Notes: generated by a model not told the origin, from the sequence alone. Shown: positions 19,476 through 28,908, counted from the first letter of the stretch. The stretch: 64,000 nt of DNA from Prorocentrum cordatum (GCA_963575745.1 CAUYUJ010009513.1:348526-412525); one strand, 5' to 3'. Made by a program: numbers and translations.

Positions 19476-21501
19476 ACGAGAAACTGGAAGCACCCCCTTT
19501 CCACCTGAGGTAGGGCTGCATGGGGTACTGTAGCAGATCCGTCGGCACGGGCGGCTTGGCAAGAATGAGCCGCCCGATGAATACTTGAAACAACGTATTG
19601 GTGCTGGCGCGCTCTGCAAAGATGCTGACCATCGTCGGCACGGGGCCCACGAGCTCTGTGATGTGCTCGCAGCTGGCGTGCCTATGGAGAAGCGTGCCTG
19701 GGAAAGCCTTACAAAGGCTGCAGAGGGGGTCCTGGATCCAGCCTTGCTCGTACTGCCTGGCCTGCGTCCACTGGGCACCGATGACGACCGAACGCAAATA
19801 GGCCGCCTCTTGGGCCATCAAAATCCTGGAGTTGCAGAGCGCCCTGGGAGGCTCGATCCAGACACCCCCATGAAACTCGGGTACCTCGAAATGCTCAGAG
19901 ACCTTCTGCATCTGCCAAGCGACAATGGCCCTCTCGACAAGCACCTGAACGGACCTGAGGCAGAGCTGGGCGGGGTCGATAACCTGGCCATTCGGGAAGA
20001 TCCAAGCCCGTAACTCACTTGCCTCAACGCCCGCGCGCTTTAAAGAAGCCCAAAGCGCAGAGAAAGGCCCCTTGATGGCCTGCCACGGGGAGCTGCGGGA
20101 TCCCAGCCTGGCAGCAGCAGCAGCAAGGCCCTTTTGCAGCGTGCTGATAGGCATAAGGGCCCTCCAGAGGACATGCATGAAGGCCTTGACGGGCTCTAGC
20201 GTGGCACGGAAAATGGGGTCGCACTTCGGGCTGGGGGTCATCAGCAGGGCGAGCGTGCGTGATCTTCCAGCGGCTTTAGTCCCGAGTGACGCTGCAGCCA
20301 TGGTACGTAGCGTATCAAGCTCGCTCCTACTCGTGCCCTGTACGGCCGTGCCGAACGTGACAGTAGTCTCGATGGATGCGCGCGCCATGTGCTGCAACGT
20401 TCTCTCGCGTGCATGCGCGCCCTGCAGGTGCATCGAACGCTTGAGCTTAGCTTTAGCCACTGGTATGCGCGCAGCACGCGTCCGTCTCCTAGTAGCACGC
20501 CCAGCTGAGTGGTCAACGCCAAGATTGCGCTCGGAGTGCACTCCAATCGCCTTGACAGAGATATGCCTGCGCTGTAAACTGCACTGGATGCCTGGGGTGC
20601 TCACGAGCACCCTGGATTTGTCAAGGGCAATGATGAGGTCAACCTTCTTCAGCTCGTGCTTAAGCATTGCCCCATCCCCCGACACTTCATTAATAACTCT
20701 GGTGGCGGTTCCACATCTCTGCAAACATATGTCACCAACACAAACAGCGATTGGCACCGTGGGATACTCCTTCCTGACCTCGTCTAACGGCCCGAGCAGC
20801 ATGAGCTGAAGGAGGCAGGTGGCGAAAGGGCAGCCAGGTGCAATGGTCTGGTCGACCTTGATGGCCTCGCTGCGTAGTCCCTGCAGCTCTATGACCCTGG
20901 GTGCGCGATATGCTGGCACGAGTAACTTCAGCTGCCATAGCGGAAATGACGTACGGACAGCTGCAGATATGAGGTGCTCGTGCCTAACGAGCTCGAAAGC
21001 CTTCTTGAGGTCGACAAGAAGGGTCGCGGAGTCACTGCCCGAGTCCGAATGAAACTCAGCCCAGCCTGCTTGGAGCCAGACCGGCAGCTCCGACGATTTT
21101 CCACGAATGGCCCACCAGAAGTATCTATAGTTGTCCTTCTGCCATTTCTGTAGAACAGCTCTCCTGAGTCGCGCCTGAACACGACGAATGCAGTGAAGCA
21201 AAGCGAGTGGTCGCACTCCACCCAGTCTCTTTAAAATGAAAATCATCCTGATGGTCATAGGCGGCCATTCGACCTTGTGCTCTATGCAGGAGATCAACTG
21301 GCAAAAGATCTCGAGCGCTTCGTCAGGGAGGCACAAAAGCTGCCGTGGCGGCAACTGATCGAACCCACATCCCGTCCCCACAGGGAAGTCCTCAGGACCC
21401 TTTTGAGGTGCTCCAGGGTGGGGGCAGGGGGTCTTTCCCCCAGGTCCGAAGGCCATTTGAGAGCAGGGTCTTTCGCTCCAACCCTCCACCACTTCTTCCA
21501 C
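19474..21501 (-). CDS. LINE-2 reverse transcriptase part (altered active site)
   Basis: RT domain of LINE-2, 675 codons open. Motifs in order: MTIRMIFILKRLGGVRPLAL (fingers), motif A Asp in LLVDLKKAFELVRHEH, motif B as TIAPGCPFATCLLQL, motif C as VCVGDICLQ and motif D as ALDKSRVLVST. At motif C the usual Y-x-D-D reads C-V-G-D (TGT GTT GGT GAC, 20742-20731), so the first catalytic Asp is Gly. A Cys/His zinc-binding stretch (CSLCKAFPGTLLHRHASCEH) follows the thumb region. The N-terminal edge overlaps the linker frame, with a shift near 21380. With motif C altered the enzyme should be inactive. Confidence 0.75.
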   Translation of the reverse strand: MEEVVEGWSERPCSQMAFGPGGKTPCPHPGAPQKGPEDFPVGTGCGFDQLPPRQLLCLPDEALEIFCQLISCIEHKVEWPPMTIRMIFILKRLGGVRPLALLHCIRRVQARLRRAVLQKWQKDNYRYFWWAIRGKSSELPVWLQAGWAEFHSDSGSDSATLLVDLKKAFELVRHEHLISAAVRTSFPLWQLKLLVPAYRAPRVIELQGLRSEAIKVDQTIAPGCPFATCLLQLMLLGPLDEVRKEYPTVPIAVCVGDICLQRCGTATRVINEVSGDGAMLKHELKKVDLIIALDKSRVLVSTPGIQCSLQRRHISVKAIGVHSERNLGVDHSAGRATRRRTRAARIPVAKAKLKRSMHLQGAHARERTLQHMARASIETTVTFGTAVQGTSRSELDTLRTMAAASLGTKAAGRSRTLALLMTPSPKCDPIFRATLEPVKAFMHVLWRALMPISTLQKGLAAAAARLGSRSSPWQAIKGPFSALWASLKRAGVEASELRAWIFPNGQVIDPAQLCLRSVQVLVERAIVAWQMQKVSEHFEVPEFHGGVWIEPPRALCNSRILMAQEAAYLRSVVIGAQWTQARQYEQGWIQDPLCSLCKAFPGTLLHRHASCEHITELVGPVPTMVSIFAERASTNTLFQVFIGRLILAKPPVPTDLLQYPMQPYLRWKGGASSFS

Positions 21502-22187
21502 TCGGCCTCCAGGACTTGAATATCCTGCATGCTGTTGGCGGGCGCGAACTGCACAATCGAAGAAGACTGCCGGGGATCAGGCAGTCGAACGTAGCGAAAA
21601 AGAGCGGCTGCGCCATTAACAGAGTGCTTCTTTACCCACTGCTCCCACCCTGCCGTCTTCTGAGCCGCACTCTGGCGACGCAAGTAAGTAGCCTGCTGAC
21701 GAGCTAGCTGCGACAGGAGTGCTGCAAGCGAGTAGAGCATGTTAGGGTGCACGAGCAAGTCGAGCATGCGGCAGAAGCAGCGGGCGCTCGTGCTCACAAT
21801 GTGCTTTGACCCCTGGAGGCGATGTGCAGCCCGACACAGCTCCAGAGTCCTGAAAGAGCTGCACGGCGTGGCAAACTCCGAAAACAATGCCCCGACGCTG
21901 CGCCACCATGTGGCCACTGGGGAAACCCTCGGGAAAGCAGGCGGCCCAGGTCGTCCAGGAGTGCTCCAGGAAAACTCGATCTGTCCCCCTCGTCCCAAGT
22001 AACTCTGGGCTGCATCATCGTCTATCTGGTGCACGTCGAGAAGCTCGAGCTCCGCGGCCTGAGCAAAGGACTCCCAAGACTTCGAGATATGCCCAGACTG
22101 CACATAGTTGCTCACGTGCTCCCAGCGGCCACCAAGGGGCCTATTCCTTGGCCCAACGGGAACCGCAGTGGGGAAACGCCTCGGCAC
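21294..22187 (-). pseudogene. LINE-2 ORF2 linker between endonuclease and RT
   Basis: Frame between the endonuclease and RT frames, Trp- and Ala-rich with no catalytic motif (WEHVSNYV, DVHQIDDDAA, LEAEWKKWW). It corresponds in position to the LINE-1 linker and N-terminal RT extension. The last 30 or so codons overlap the RT frame, and the sensible reading leaves this frame near 21380. I infer it is a piece of ORF2, not a separate gene. Confidence 0.5.
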
Positions 22188-22860
22188 CTAAGCCACCCTG
22201 ACACGATAGGAGTCCTTCGTGCGCGCGAGCCTAAGCTGAACAGGGTAGTGCGGTGCCGTGGCGACGTCGTAGGTACAGTTGCCTGAGCTCCAGCGGCGAG
22301 CTCGCGACTGACCACGAAAAAATCGATCGCACGATCGGCTGGGCGGCACGTTCCACCTTCCGATGCGACGATGACAGCGTCAAGGGCAGACACCCATCCG
22401 CTGTAATCCAAGACCTCAGGCTCCACGTTGAAACCACCCATCAGAATAAAAGGCATCCCAATGGCTTTTAGCTGGGCCCCCAGGTCACATAATATAGACC
22501 AGCTTCGAGGGGAAAGGCCAACGCTATGATGTAGATAGATGCTGGCCACCAAAACTCCCCCAGGTATTACGCCTCCAAGATGTAACATCCCAACGCGCCC
22601 AGGTACAACACTGTCGGAGTAGCCCTCCACTCTAGACAAACCAAGGTGCTTCGGGGTGGCAATCATGAGGCCTCCAGAGGTACCCCCACGGCCCGTGGGA
22701 ATAGCTGGGTAGAAATGTGCTCGACGACCTTGGGCACGCAGCGCAGCTTCCTGCGCCTCTGAGCGGCGAGCACATCAGCGCTCAGGGAGTGAGGGGAGGA
22801 GAGGAAAATGTCAAGCCCAGCTCGCTCTGTAACATTGCAGGTTAAAAATGTCCAGACACG
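22112..22860 (-). pseudogene. LINE-2 endonuclease part (APE/EEP-like, frameshifted)
   Basis: Endonuclease domain of LINE-2. Its start lies in the frame around 22860-22665 (FLTCNVTERAGLDIF), after which the reading moves to 22666-22112. There the key blocks are GGVLVASIYLHH, the GDxN equivalent LMGGFNVEP, AIDFFVVSREL and a terminal PRHRTTLFSL. In the GDxN motif the Asp is replaced by Gly (GGFN), which should damage catalysis if real. A frameshift near 22680 and another near 22180 separate it from its neighbours. Confidence 0.65.
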
Positions 22861-22891
22861 AGGGGCCCGCGCACGCGCACGAGGTGGCGCG

Positions 22892-23896
22892 TTACCCCTC
22901 CGAGGCTTTGTCGTGCTTGGCCTTCTTTGCACGCTCAAGGGCCTCCTCAAGCGTTGCCTGCAAAGCCGAGCGGGTGATACCGCCCTCGGCCTCAGAGTCT
23001 CCATCACCTGGCTCAGCGTCGTTGGCACCCTTGATGAAGTCATCGATCCAGTCGCCATCGAGGTCACTGAACGAGATGGACATGCTGGCGTCGCTGTCCG
23101 AGCGAGCAGGGGCGCCTGGGACAGGTACATCAGCTGCATCACCACCAGCGCCAGGAGCGCCACCACCCGCCGCAGCGGCCTGGGCAGCATCAGCCTGGGC
23201 CTTCCGCTGCCGCTCGGCCTCTGCTGCGTCGCGCGCCGCAATGAGCCTGTCGAAATCGCCCAGGACGGTGGCCTCACAGCCCAGGGCGACCAGCTGCGTG
23301 CGTAGGCCAACAGCAAGATCATGTGGCTGAGGAGCGTCAGCTGCAGGAGCCGCCACACCTCCAGACAACTGACCGTAGGCGTCGGCCGCACGCTTGGCCG
23401 CCACCTTCTCCTTGGCAAGCAACGCGTCGTGCTCGACCTGCAGGGAAGCGACGCGCAACACCTGCGAGGCCAGCAGCGCCTTGGCACGATCGAGCGCCGC
23501 TGCCGCCTTGGACACCTTGGCTTTGAGGATGTCGTGCTCGACTTCGGCCTCCTTCGAGACCGCCGCGGGGTCGCCAGACTTGACCGCCCTCTGCGCGACG
23601 ATGCGAGCTCGCTGCTGACTGGGCAGAAGAGCCACCAGAGCGCAGATCTGAGCATCATCAAGAGCAAGAAGAGCTTGCACCTGGCTGTCCTCGAGCTTGT
23701 CATCCTTGGCCATCTTGTCGGACGCACCTGACTTCGGTCGACTCTCAACACTGACCTTCTGAGCGCCGCATACGAAACAGGGGCGCCTCCATCCAAAGTT
23801 GTTCGTGAACTTGCACTTCTTGTCAGCACACGTCCAGACCTGGCTGCCCCAGTATGACGAGGACTTGCCATTGCTGCGGGGCCTGCTGGAAGCCAT
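22892..23896 (-). CDS. LINE-2 ORF1: RanBP2-type zinc finger plus coiled coil
   Basis: Intact ORF1 of 334 codons from ATG 23896 (MASSRPRSNG). The reading is open further upstream but without another ATG. Residues about 18-45 form a good RanBP2-type finger: W-x-C-x4-C, Asn-Asn, C-x2-C (VWTCADKKCKFTNNFGW, then CFVCG). A Lys/Asp-rich segment and long Ala-rich heptad-like helices (KVSKAAAALDRAKALLASQ) follow. The C-terminal part is acidic with a basic tail (ALERAKKAKHDKASEG). Known RanBP2 fingers bind single-stranded RNA or ubiquitin, so RNA binding in the element's particle is a fair inference. The 5' UTR to the leader relic is 123 nt. Confidence 0.75.
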   Translation of the reverse strand: MASSRPRSNGKSSSYWGSQVWTCADKKCKFTNNFGWRRPCFVCGAQKVSVESRPKSGASDKMAKDDKLEDSQVQALLALDDAQICALVALLPSQQRARIVAQRAVKSGDPAAVSKEAEVEHDILKAKVSKAAAALDRAKALLASQVLRVASLQVEHDALLAKEKVAAKRAADAYGQLSGGVAAPAADAPQPHDLAVGLRTQLVALGCEATVLGDFDRLIAARDAAEAERQRKAQADAAQAAAAGGGAPGAGGDAADVPVPGAPARSDSDASMSISFSDLDGDWIDDFIKGANDAEPGDGDSEAEGGITRSALQATLEEALERAKKAKHDKASEG

Positions 23897-24019
23897 GTGC
23901 CGAGAGACAAAGAAGCGAACGCGGCCTCCTGCAGGCCAACAAGTTCGAGAGATGGCCACGGACGGGCCGAAAGCTAATCGCTGATTCTCGGGCGTCTATA
24001 GCCCTTCACAACGTTTAGC

Positions 24020-24041
24020 CTTGAGCCAAAATGGCTACGGA
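24020..24041 (-). other. Relict dinoflagellate spliced leader at the 5' end of LINE-2
   Basis: On the minus strand the 22 bases begin TCCGTAGCCATTTTGG and end CTCAAG, a full match to the leader including a permitted first base (T). The ORF1 ATG is 123 nt downstream. It marks LINE-2 as derived from a trans-spliced transcript. Confidence 0.92.
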
Positions 24042-24043
24042 TC

Positions 24044-24127
24044 TCCTCCTCCTCCTCCTCCTCCTCCTCCTCCTCCTCCTCCTCCTCCTCTTCCTCCTCC
24101 TCCTCCTCCTCCTCCTCCTCCTCCTCC
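24044..24127 (+). repeat. (CTC)n microsatellite between LINE-2 and P2 exon 3
   Basis: CTC array with one CTT interruption. On the P2 strand it reads GAG and destroys the reading frame after about 30 codons of exon 3. Confidence 0.9.
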
Positions 24128-24164
24128 CGTCCAGCCCTTGCCTCCGTGCGCGGCCGGGCGCACC

Positions 24165-24219
24165 TCCCGAAGGACACCTGGCTGTCGTCCACGCCCTCGG
24201 GCACCTTGAGGAGCTTCAC
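24165..24219 (-). pseudogene. P2 exon 3 fragment (truncated)
   Basis: Encodes VKLLKVPEGVDDSQVSFGR, differing from the start of P1 exon 2 at only two residues, then diverges abruptly into GC-rich DNA and the GAG array. The rest of the P1 exon 2 homology (about 490 codons) is absent from this locus. GTGCGC right after the break could be a donor for a further intron holding LINE-2, but no downstream exon is seen in the window. Confidence 0.65.
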
Positions 24220-24787
24220 CTCGCGGGCGGGGGCCACGCCCCTGCTCGTGTCAGGTCGGGCGTGTCCTCCTACATGCGGATTGTGGACGAACATATAATA
24301 GTCGGAGAAAAATCAAGCACGGTCAAAAAATAACAAAACAGGATCGGCCCCAGGCTATTTCTTTGACTATTTTTGGAGATGCCTCCTGTAGATGGACAGG
24401 ACCGACTTCATGTCGTACCATCGCGTTCTACAGAGACCTCCTGGATTGGGTTCGGGCAGACGCATGGGGTCGAAGGAATGCCCAGCATAGCGGATGCATC
24501 GCCGATGCATCGGCGCAGCCGGCGAAGAGAAAATCGGGCTCCACATCGCGCCGCATCGCTGATGCATGCGAGATGCGGCGCGATCCTCGGACCCCGTCTG
24601 ATCGGACCCAATCTGGGAGGCCTAGAGGCTTGGTGCCGAAGTGCGGCTCCACGGGCACGCTATCCCATGGATGCGTTCCGCGCGAGGCATCTGCACCAAG
24701 CCACACCGTACCCACGGGATCGCGACCGAGGGGTCGGGACCGCAAGTCCATGAGTCGGACGTGGGCATGCTTCCCGCCCGCGATCAC
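24220..24787 (-). mobile_element. Introner-like intron of P2 (568 bp, inverted-repeat ends)
   Basis: On the gene strand it begins GTGATCGCGGGCGGGAAGC and ends CCCGCCCGCGAG before GTGAAGCTC. The ends are inverted copies over about 23 bp with 17 matches, and GTG is repeated at both junctions. Removing it joins EFEL to VKLLKVPEG as in P1. It lies only 9-12 nt from the P1 intron position but has different end sequences, so it is an independent insertion. A MITE-like copy (24252-24409) is nested inside. Confidence 0.75.
24252..24409 (+). mobile_element. MITE-like element nested in the P2 intron
   Basis: Left end CAGGTCGGGCGTGTCCTCC then TACATGCGGA; the right end is CTGTAGATGGACAGGACCGACTT, inverted relative to the left. 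Size (about 158 bp) and AT-rich interior match the copies at 42822 and 43713. It is nested in the P2 intron. Confidence 0.65.
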
Positions 24788-25771
24788 CAGCTCGAACTCC
24801 TGCCGGGGAGGGTTCTCCATCTGGTCGTTCTGCCGGCGGGCGGGGAAGTCTCCGCGGTACTGCCACCCGTAGTGCCTGGCCTGCTCGTTGGTCATGCGCA
24901 GGAAGCACGTTCCGGTCTTCTCCGACAGCACGGTGAGCTGCTCGTCGAAGCGAAGTTCCGGCTTCAGGGGGCAGATGAACGCCTCCTGGTCGCCGTCCTC
25001 GTCGAAGTACCTCTCCACGTGGTCGGCGTGCAGCTCGGAGATCTCGCACACCTCGGCCTCGCCGAAATCACCCTGCAAGAAGTCTGGTTTCTTGCACTCC
25101 TCTCCAGGCACCTTTGCCTCGTAGCCAGTCCACTTGGAGTAGGCCTCCTTGCGGAAGTCCTGAAACGCGGCGTCCTCCACGCCAAGGTGGCTGTCGAGCT
25201 CCTGCAAGTTCGCGTCATCGCGGACTGGGCACACAATCCATTTGGAGACAGACTCGCTCATCATGACGGACAGGCCCTTGTAGTTCTGGCGGAACATAGA
25301 CGCGAACATCGCGTTCGCCCTGTCGGCCACTGCGCCCACCCCAGCCACCAGGTCGCGCATGCGCGACGACATGCTCCTCTGGCCCTCCCAGCCGTGCGGC
25401 ATGATGTGAAGCTGGCCCGGCTCGGCATGACGGGGCGTCTTGTCGTCGCCCCACAGGACGTGCAACTTGCCGTCCACGATCGTCACGCTGCCCATCTTCC
25501 CTGCCTTGACGACGAGCGTGCAGGAACCCTCGTCCAGAAAGCCTGACTCCTCGCAATCGGGAGGGTACTTCAGCTTGTTGAGGGACGCCACGCGCATGCC
25601 GTCCACGAAGGCCCCGTCGTGCGCACTTTGGGGGTCGTACGGGCCTGGGCCGGCCATGTGCTGGTCCAGCATGTCCTGCTCGTCGAGCTGCTCGTCCATC
25701 AGCATCGTGGGTAGGGCGTCGAAAAGCCGCTCGTTCATTTTCACGAACATGGCCAGAATCTCCTTCTTCAT
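24788..25771 (-). pseudogene. P2 middle exon (exon 2)
   Basis: Encodes 328 codons that align with P1 codons from MKKEIL to EFEL with no insertion or deletion and few substitutions, mostly conservative or neutral. It includes the conserved blocks HGWEG, MSSRMRDLV, WTGYEAKVPGEEC and RHYGWQYRGDF. Homology begins sharply at MKKEIL (25771), immediately beyond the codon at which the exon at 32588 stops. CAG at 25794-25792 upstream could serve as acceptor. The intact frame and lack of stops argue that this was under selection until recently, or still is. Confidence 0.7.
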
Positions 25772-26054
25772 CGTGTCCGCCACCGTGCATCCTGGCACGT
25801 GCAAGCGTTGTAGAATGCCACGCGCTGTCCATCACATTTCTCTACGTGACGACGCGCTGGTTGTCTTCAGCGTGCCCAGATACGAAGCCTGCCCAGCGGC
25901 AGACCAACGGCAAACCCTGGTGGCCGAGGGGACCACTCAGAGACGGAGGGCCGCGCGTCGGAAGCAAACGGCGCGGCGGCACGTCTTCGAAGGGCTCCCC
26001 CATTCGACACCACTGCTCCGCGTTGCCTTGGGCGGGTTGGCTGGGCCCTCCCCG

Positions 26055-26150
26055 TCTTCTTCCTCCTCCTCCTCCTCCTCCTCCTCCTCGTCATCCTCCT
26101 CCTCCTCCTCCTCCTCCCTCCCTCTCTCCCTCCCTCCCTCCCTGGGCCCC
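26055..26150 (+). repeat. CTC/CCT microsatellite
   Basis: Pyrimidine trinucleotide array grading into CCCT repeats, inside the 6.8-kb interval that splits P2. Confidence 0.85.
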
Positions 26151-26301
26151 GAGACCCCCCGCGCGGCCCAGCACCGCCCTGGGCCTCTCCCGTGCCCCCC
26201 CGAGGCGTCCGTGACGGCCCGGGAGGGCCACACAGGCCACCACGCAGGCACAGCGCTGCTGCAGGAGGCGCTCAACCACCCCCAGCAGGAGCTCCAGAGG
26301 C

Positions 26302-26335
26302 TTAAGTCGGGCCTGCTCCTCTACAGGAGGAATTC
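26302..26335 (+). repeat. Solitary MITE-like terminal repeat
   Basis: TTAAGTCGGGC..CTCTACAGGAGG resembles one end of the MITE-like family, but no matching second end or AT-rich interior is visible. Possibly a remnant. Confidence 0.35.
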
Positions 26336-26399
26336 GCCGGCCCAACCGGCCAGAGGCGTGCTACGATCTCCGGTAACTGCTAAATAATACTTCTACTTC

Positions 26400-27130
26400 G
26401 CGCGCGCGGGGCGGCCCCTGGGGGTCCCCGGACGAAAAGTACCCTGGGCGATCCCCGGCAGGGTCGGGTCAGAGATGGTTTCCCTCCTGGGCGCCGCCCC
26501 CGTGGCCCTCCAGAGAGCCCCGAGAAGGGCCACGAGGCCGCCAAGAGCCCTCCAAGATGGTTCAAGAGTGCTCCGAGATGCCACACGATCGTTCCAAGAC
26601 GGCCAAGATAGCCCCCAGACGCCCCAAGAGACTCCAAGATCCCCAGAGTGCCCCGAGAGGCAAAATTCATTACTTTTCCTTAGGTTTTGGCCAGACTTTG
26701 GCGTGTCCATCTTTTCGGCTTCCCGACGCCCCAAGACGGCCCAAGAGGCCCCCAGGATCGCCCCAAGAGGGCCCAAGAAGGTCCCAAGAAGGCCCCAAGA
26801 TGGCCCAAGAGGGCTCCAAGACGGCCCCAGAGGCATCCAAGACGGCCCAAGAGGGGGCTCAGAGGGGCCCCAGAGGGCCCCAAGCGATGCCCAAAAGGGG
26901 GAACACAAAACAAAACTTCGAGCCCTCGGTCTTAAGAAGCCCCCAGGAGGCCTCAAGAGGCCCCTGAGAGGCCCCAAAAGGCCCCAAGAGGCCCTCAGGA
27001 GGCCCCCAAGCGACGCTGAAGAGGCCCCCCAGCGGCCCCAAGAGGCTCCCCAAATGCCCCCTCCAGCACGCAAGCAAATGCCAACTACCCGACGCCTTTA
27101 AGAGTCCCCACGAGGCCACCAAGAGGCCTC
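26400..27130 (-). repeat. GGGGCCTCTTGGG-family repeat block
   Basis: Dense irregular repetition of CCCCAAGAGGCCCC-like words (the family reads GGGGCCTCTTGGG on the minus strand). It includes the family's recurring core around CTTTTCGGCTTCCCGACGCC (26712). It lies in the P2 interval and is non-coding in appearance. Confidence 0.75.
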
Positions 27131-27257
27131 CCAAAAGAGCCCCCATAGACAACAGGCTTCCACACGGGCCACGACGCTGTCAAGACTCCCCTAGCAGCCA
27201 CCCAGAAGCCTCCCGACAAAATCCCCATAAGCGAGAATACATGTTGTCCTATACGTT

Positions 27258-27860
27258 TTCCAACAAATTCAGCCCAAGAGGGTTTCAGGAGGAGCCCGAA
27301 AACGCTTCAGGAGGAGCCCACACGGGTTCAAGATAGCTCCAAGATTTTTGAACGAGTTCAGCCCAGAAGGTTTCAGGAGGAGCCCGAAAACGCTCGAGTG
27401 GGAGCCCAAATGGGTCCAGGATAGCTCCAAGATTTACCAACGAATTCACCCCAAGAGAAGGTTTCAGGAGGAGCCCGAAAACGCTCCAGGAGGAGCCCAC
27501 ACGGGTCCAAGATAGCTCCACGATTTTTGAACGAATTCAGCCCAAGAAGGTTTCAGGAGGAGCCCGAAAACGCTCCAGGAGGAGCCCACACGGGTCCAAG
27601 ATAGCTCCAAGATTTTTGAACGAATTCAGCCCAAGAAGGTTTCAGGAGGAGCCCGAAAACGCTCGAGGGGGAGCCCACACGGGTCCAAGATAGCTCCAAG
27701 ATTTTGGAACGAATTCAGCCCAAGAAGGTTTCAGGAGGAGCGCGAAAACGCTCCAGGAGGAGCCCACACGGGTCCAAGATAGCTCCAAGATTTTTGAACG
27801 AATTCAGCCCAACACGGTTTCAGGAGGAGCCCGAAAACGCTCGAGGGGGAGCCCAAATGG
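27258..27860 (+). repeat. Tandem repeat, about 7 copies of a 90-bp unit
   Basis: The unit runs ..GAACGAATTCAGCCCAAGAA, GGTTTCAGGAGGAGCCCG, AAAACGCTC and ACGGGTCCAAGATAGCTCC. Copies start near 27258, 27351, 27440, 27529, 27618, 27708 and 27798. The later copies are nearly identical. Frames through it are periodic artefacts. Confidence 0.9.
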
Positions 27861-27990
27861 GTCAAAAAATAGTTTCAACAATAGTCTGGGGACGATTTGT
27901 TTTTGGAATATGTTTGAATATGTTTGAACATGTTTGGGTACTTTGTATTTTGCGTCCGGAATCCGTCTGTGGGGGGACACGCCCGACCTA
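27858..27990 (-). mobile_element. MITE-like element, truncated copy
   Basis: On the minus strand it starts TAGGTCGGGCGTGTCCCC (27990) and contains the family core AAATCGTCCCCAGACTATTG. The other end is lost into the 90-bp tandem repeat. Confidence 0.6.
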
Positions 27991-28099
27991 ACAATAGGCG
28001 CCAAAGAGGCTGCCAACACATGAAAGAAAATCCAGGGTACCACTCAACAGCCTGATGAGTTCGCTGGGTATTGATCAGGTTGGGGCCTCGGGGCCTCTT

Positions 28100-28385
28100 G
28101 GAGCCATATGGTGTTCCACGAAAGCCTCGGGAGAACCTAAGAAGAACCAGGAGAGGAGCACGACGGGACAATGAAAGCAAGAACTCCCCCAAGACGGCCG
28201 AGGACAGCCCCAAGAGGGCTCGAACACGGCCCGAGAGGGGCCAATGACAGCCAAAAGAGCGCTCAAGATGGCTCAAGAGGCCTCCACGACAGCCTCAAAT
28301 GCCTCCCCAGACGGCCGACAGGGGGTCAGTACGGCCCAAGACGGCCCCACTGGAGCCCGATTCAGCCCCAAGACAACCTACAGGT
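28100..28385 (-). repeat. GGGGCCTCTTGGG-family repeat, diverged
   Basis: Irregular CCAAGA and AAGAGG words similar to 26400-27130. No gene seen. Confidence 0.5.
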
Positions 28386-28419
28386 AGGTCTGCCACGCCA
28401 TATCAGAGCCCTGACAAGA

Positions 28420-28856
28420 ATGCGTAGCACCCCGCAAACGCGGACAAGAGTGGAGGGGCAGCGGCGACGTCTGCAGTCTGCGAGGATCTGAAGAAGCCCG
28501 CCGCAGCCGCTGTATCTTACACATTGTACAACGAGCCCACCGCAGGCGCCGACCTTTCGTTGAAGCAAGACAATGTGGGTGGGTCGCGGAGTGGTCGCGG
28601 GTGGGTCGCGGGTGGGTCGCGCGCCCGGCGGTGGGTGGGGTCGCGGCTGGGTCGCGGGTGGGTCGCGGGCCGGGTCGCGGGCCCGGTCGCGGGCCGGTGC
28701 GCGGGTGGGTCGCAGGGTGGGTCGCGGGCGGATCGCGGCTGGGTCGCGGTTGAGTCGCAGGCCGGGCCTCGAGGGGGACGACGCCAAATGACAACAACAG
28801 CTACAACAACACCACCACCAACAACAACAACAAACAATAATAACAACAACAACAAC

Positions 28857-28908
<52 letters not shown>

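Larger units (their letters stand above)
18400..24041 (-). mobile_element. LINE-2: non-LTR retrotransposon (ORF1, endonuclease, RT, RNase H)
   Basis: Same architecture as LINE-1 but diverged in sequence and on the opposite strand: spliced-leader relic (24041-24020), ORF1, endonuclease, linker, RT, RNase H. The coding chain is broken by shifts near 22680, 22180, 21380 and 19480, and the RT active site is altered. The 3' end is uncertain. It sits directly against the broken exon 3 of gene P2, separated only by a GAG array. Confidence 0.8.

Noticed and set aside
24428-25804. 24428-25804 as a complete gene
   Set aside because: Frame beyond 24788 reads into the inverted-repeat intron, and the N-terminal codons before MKKEIL have no counterpart in P1.
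28570-28770. CRISPR-like spaced repeats
   Set aside because: Words of TGGGTCGCGG are contiguous and irregular with no unique spacers, and the genome is eukaryotic.
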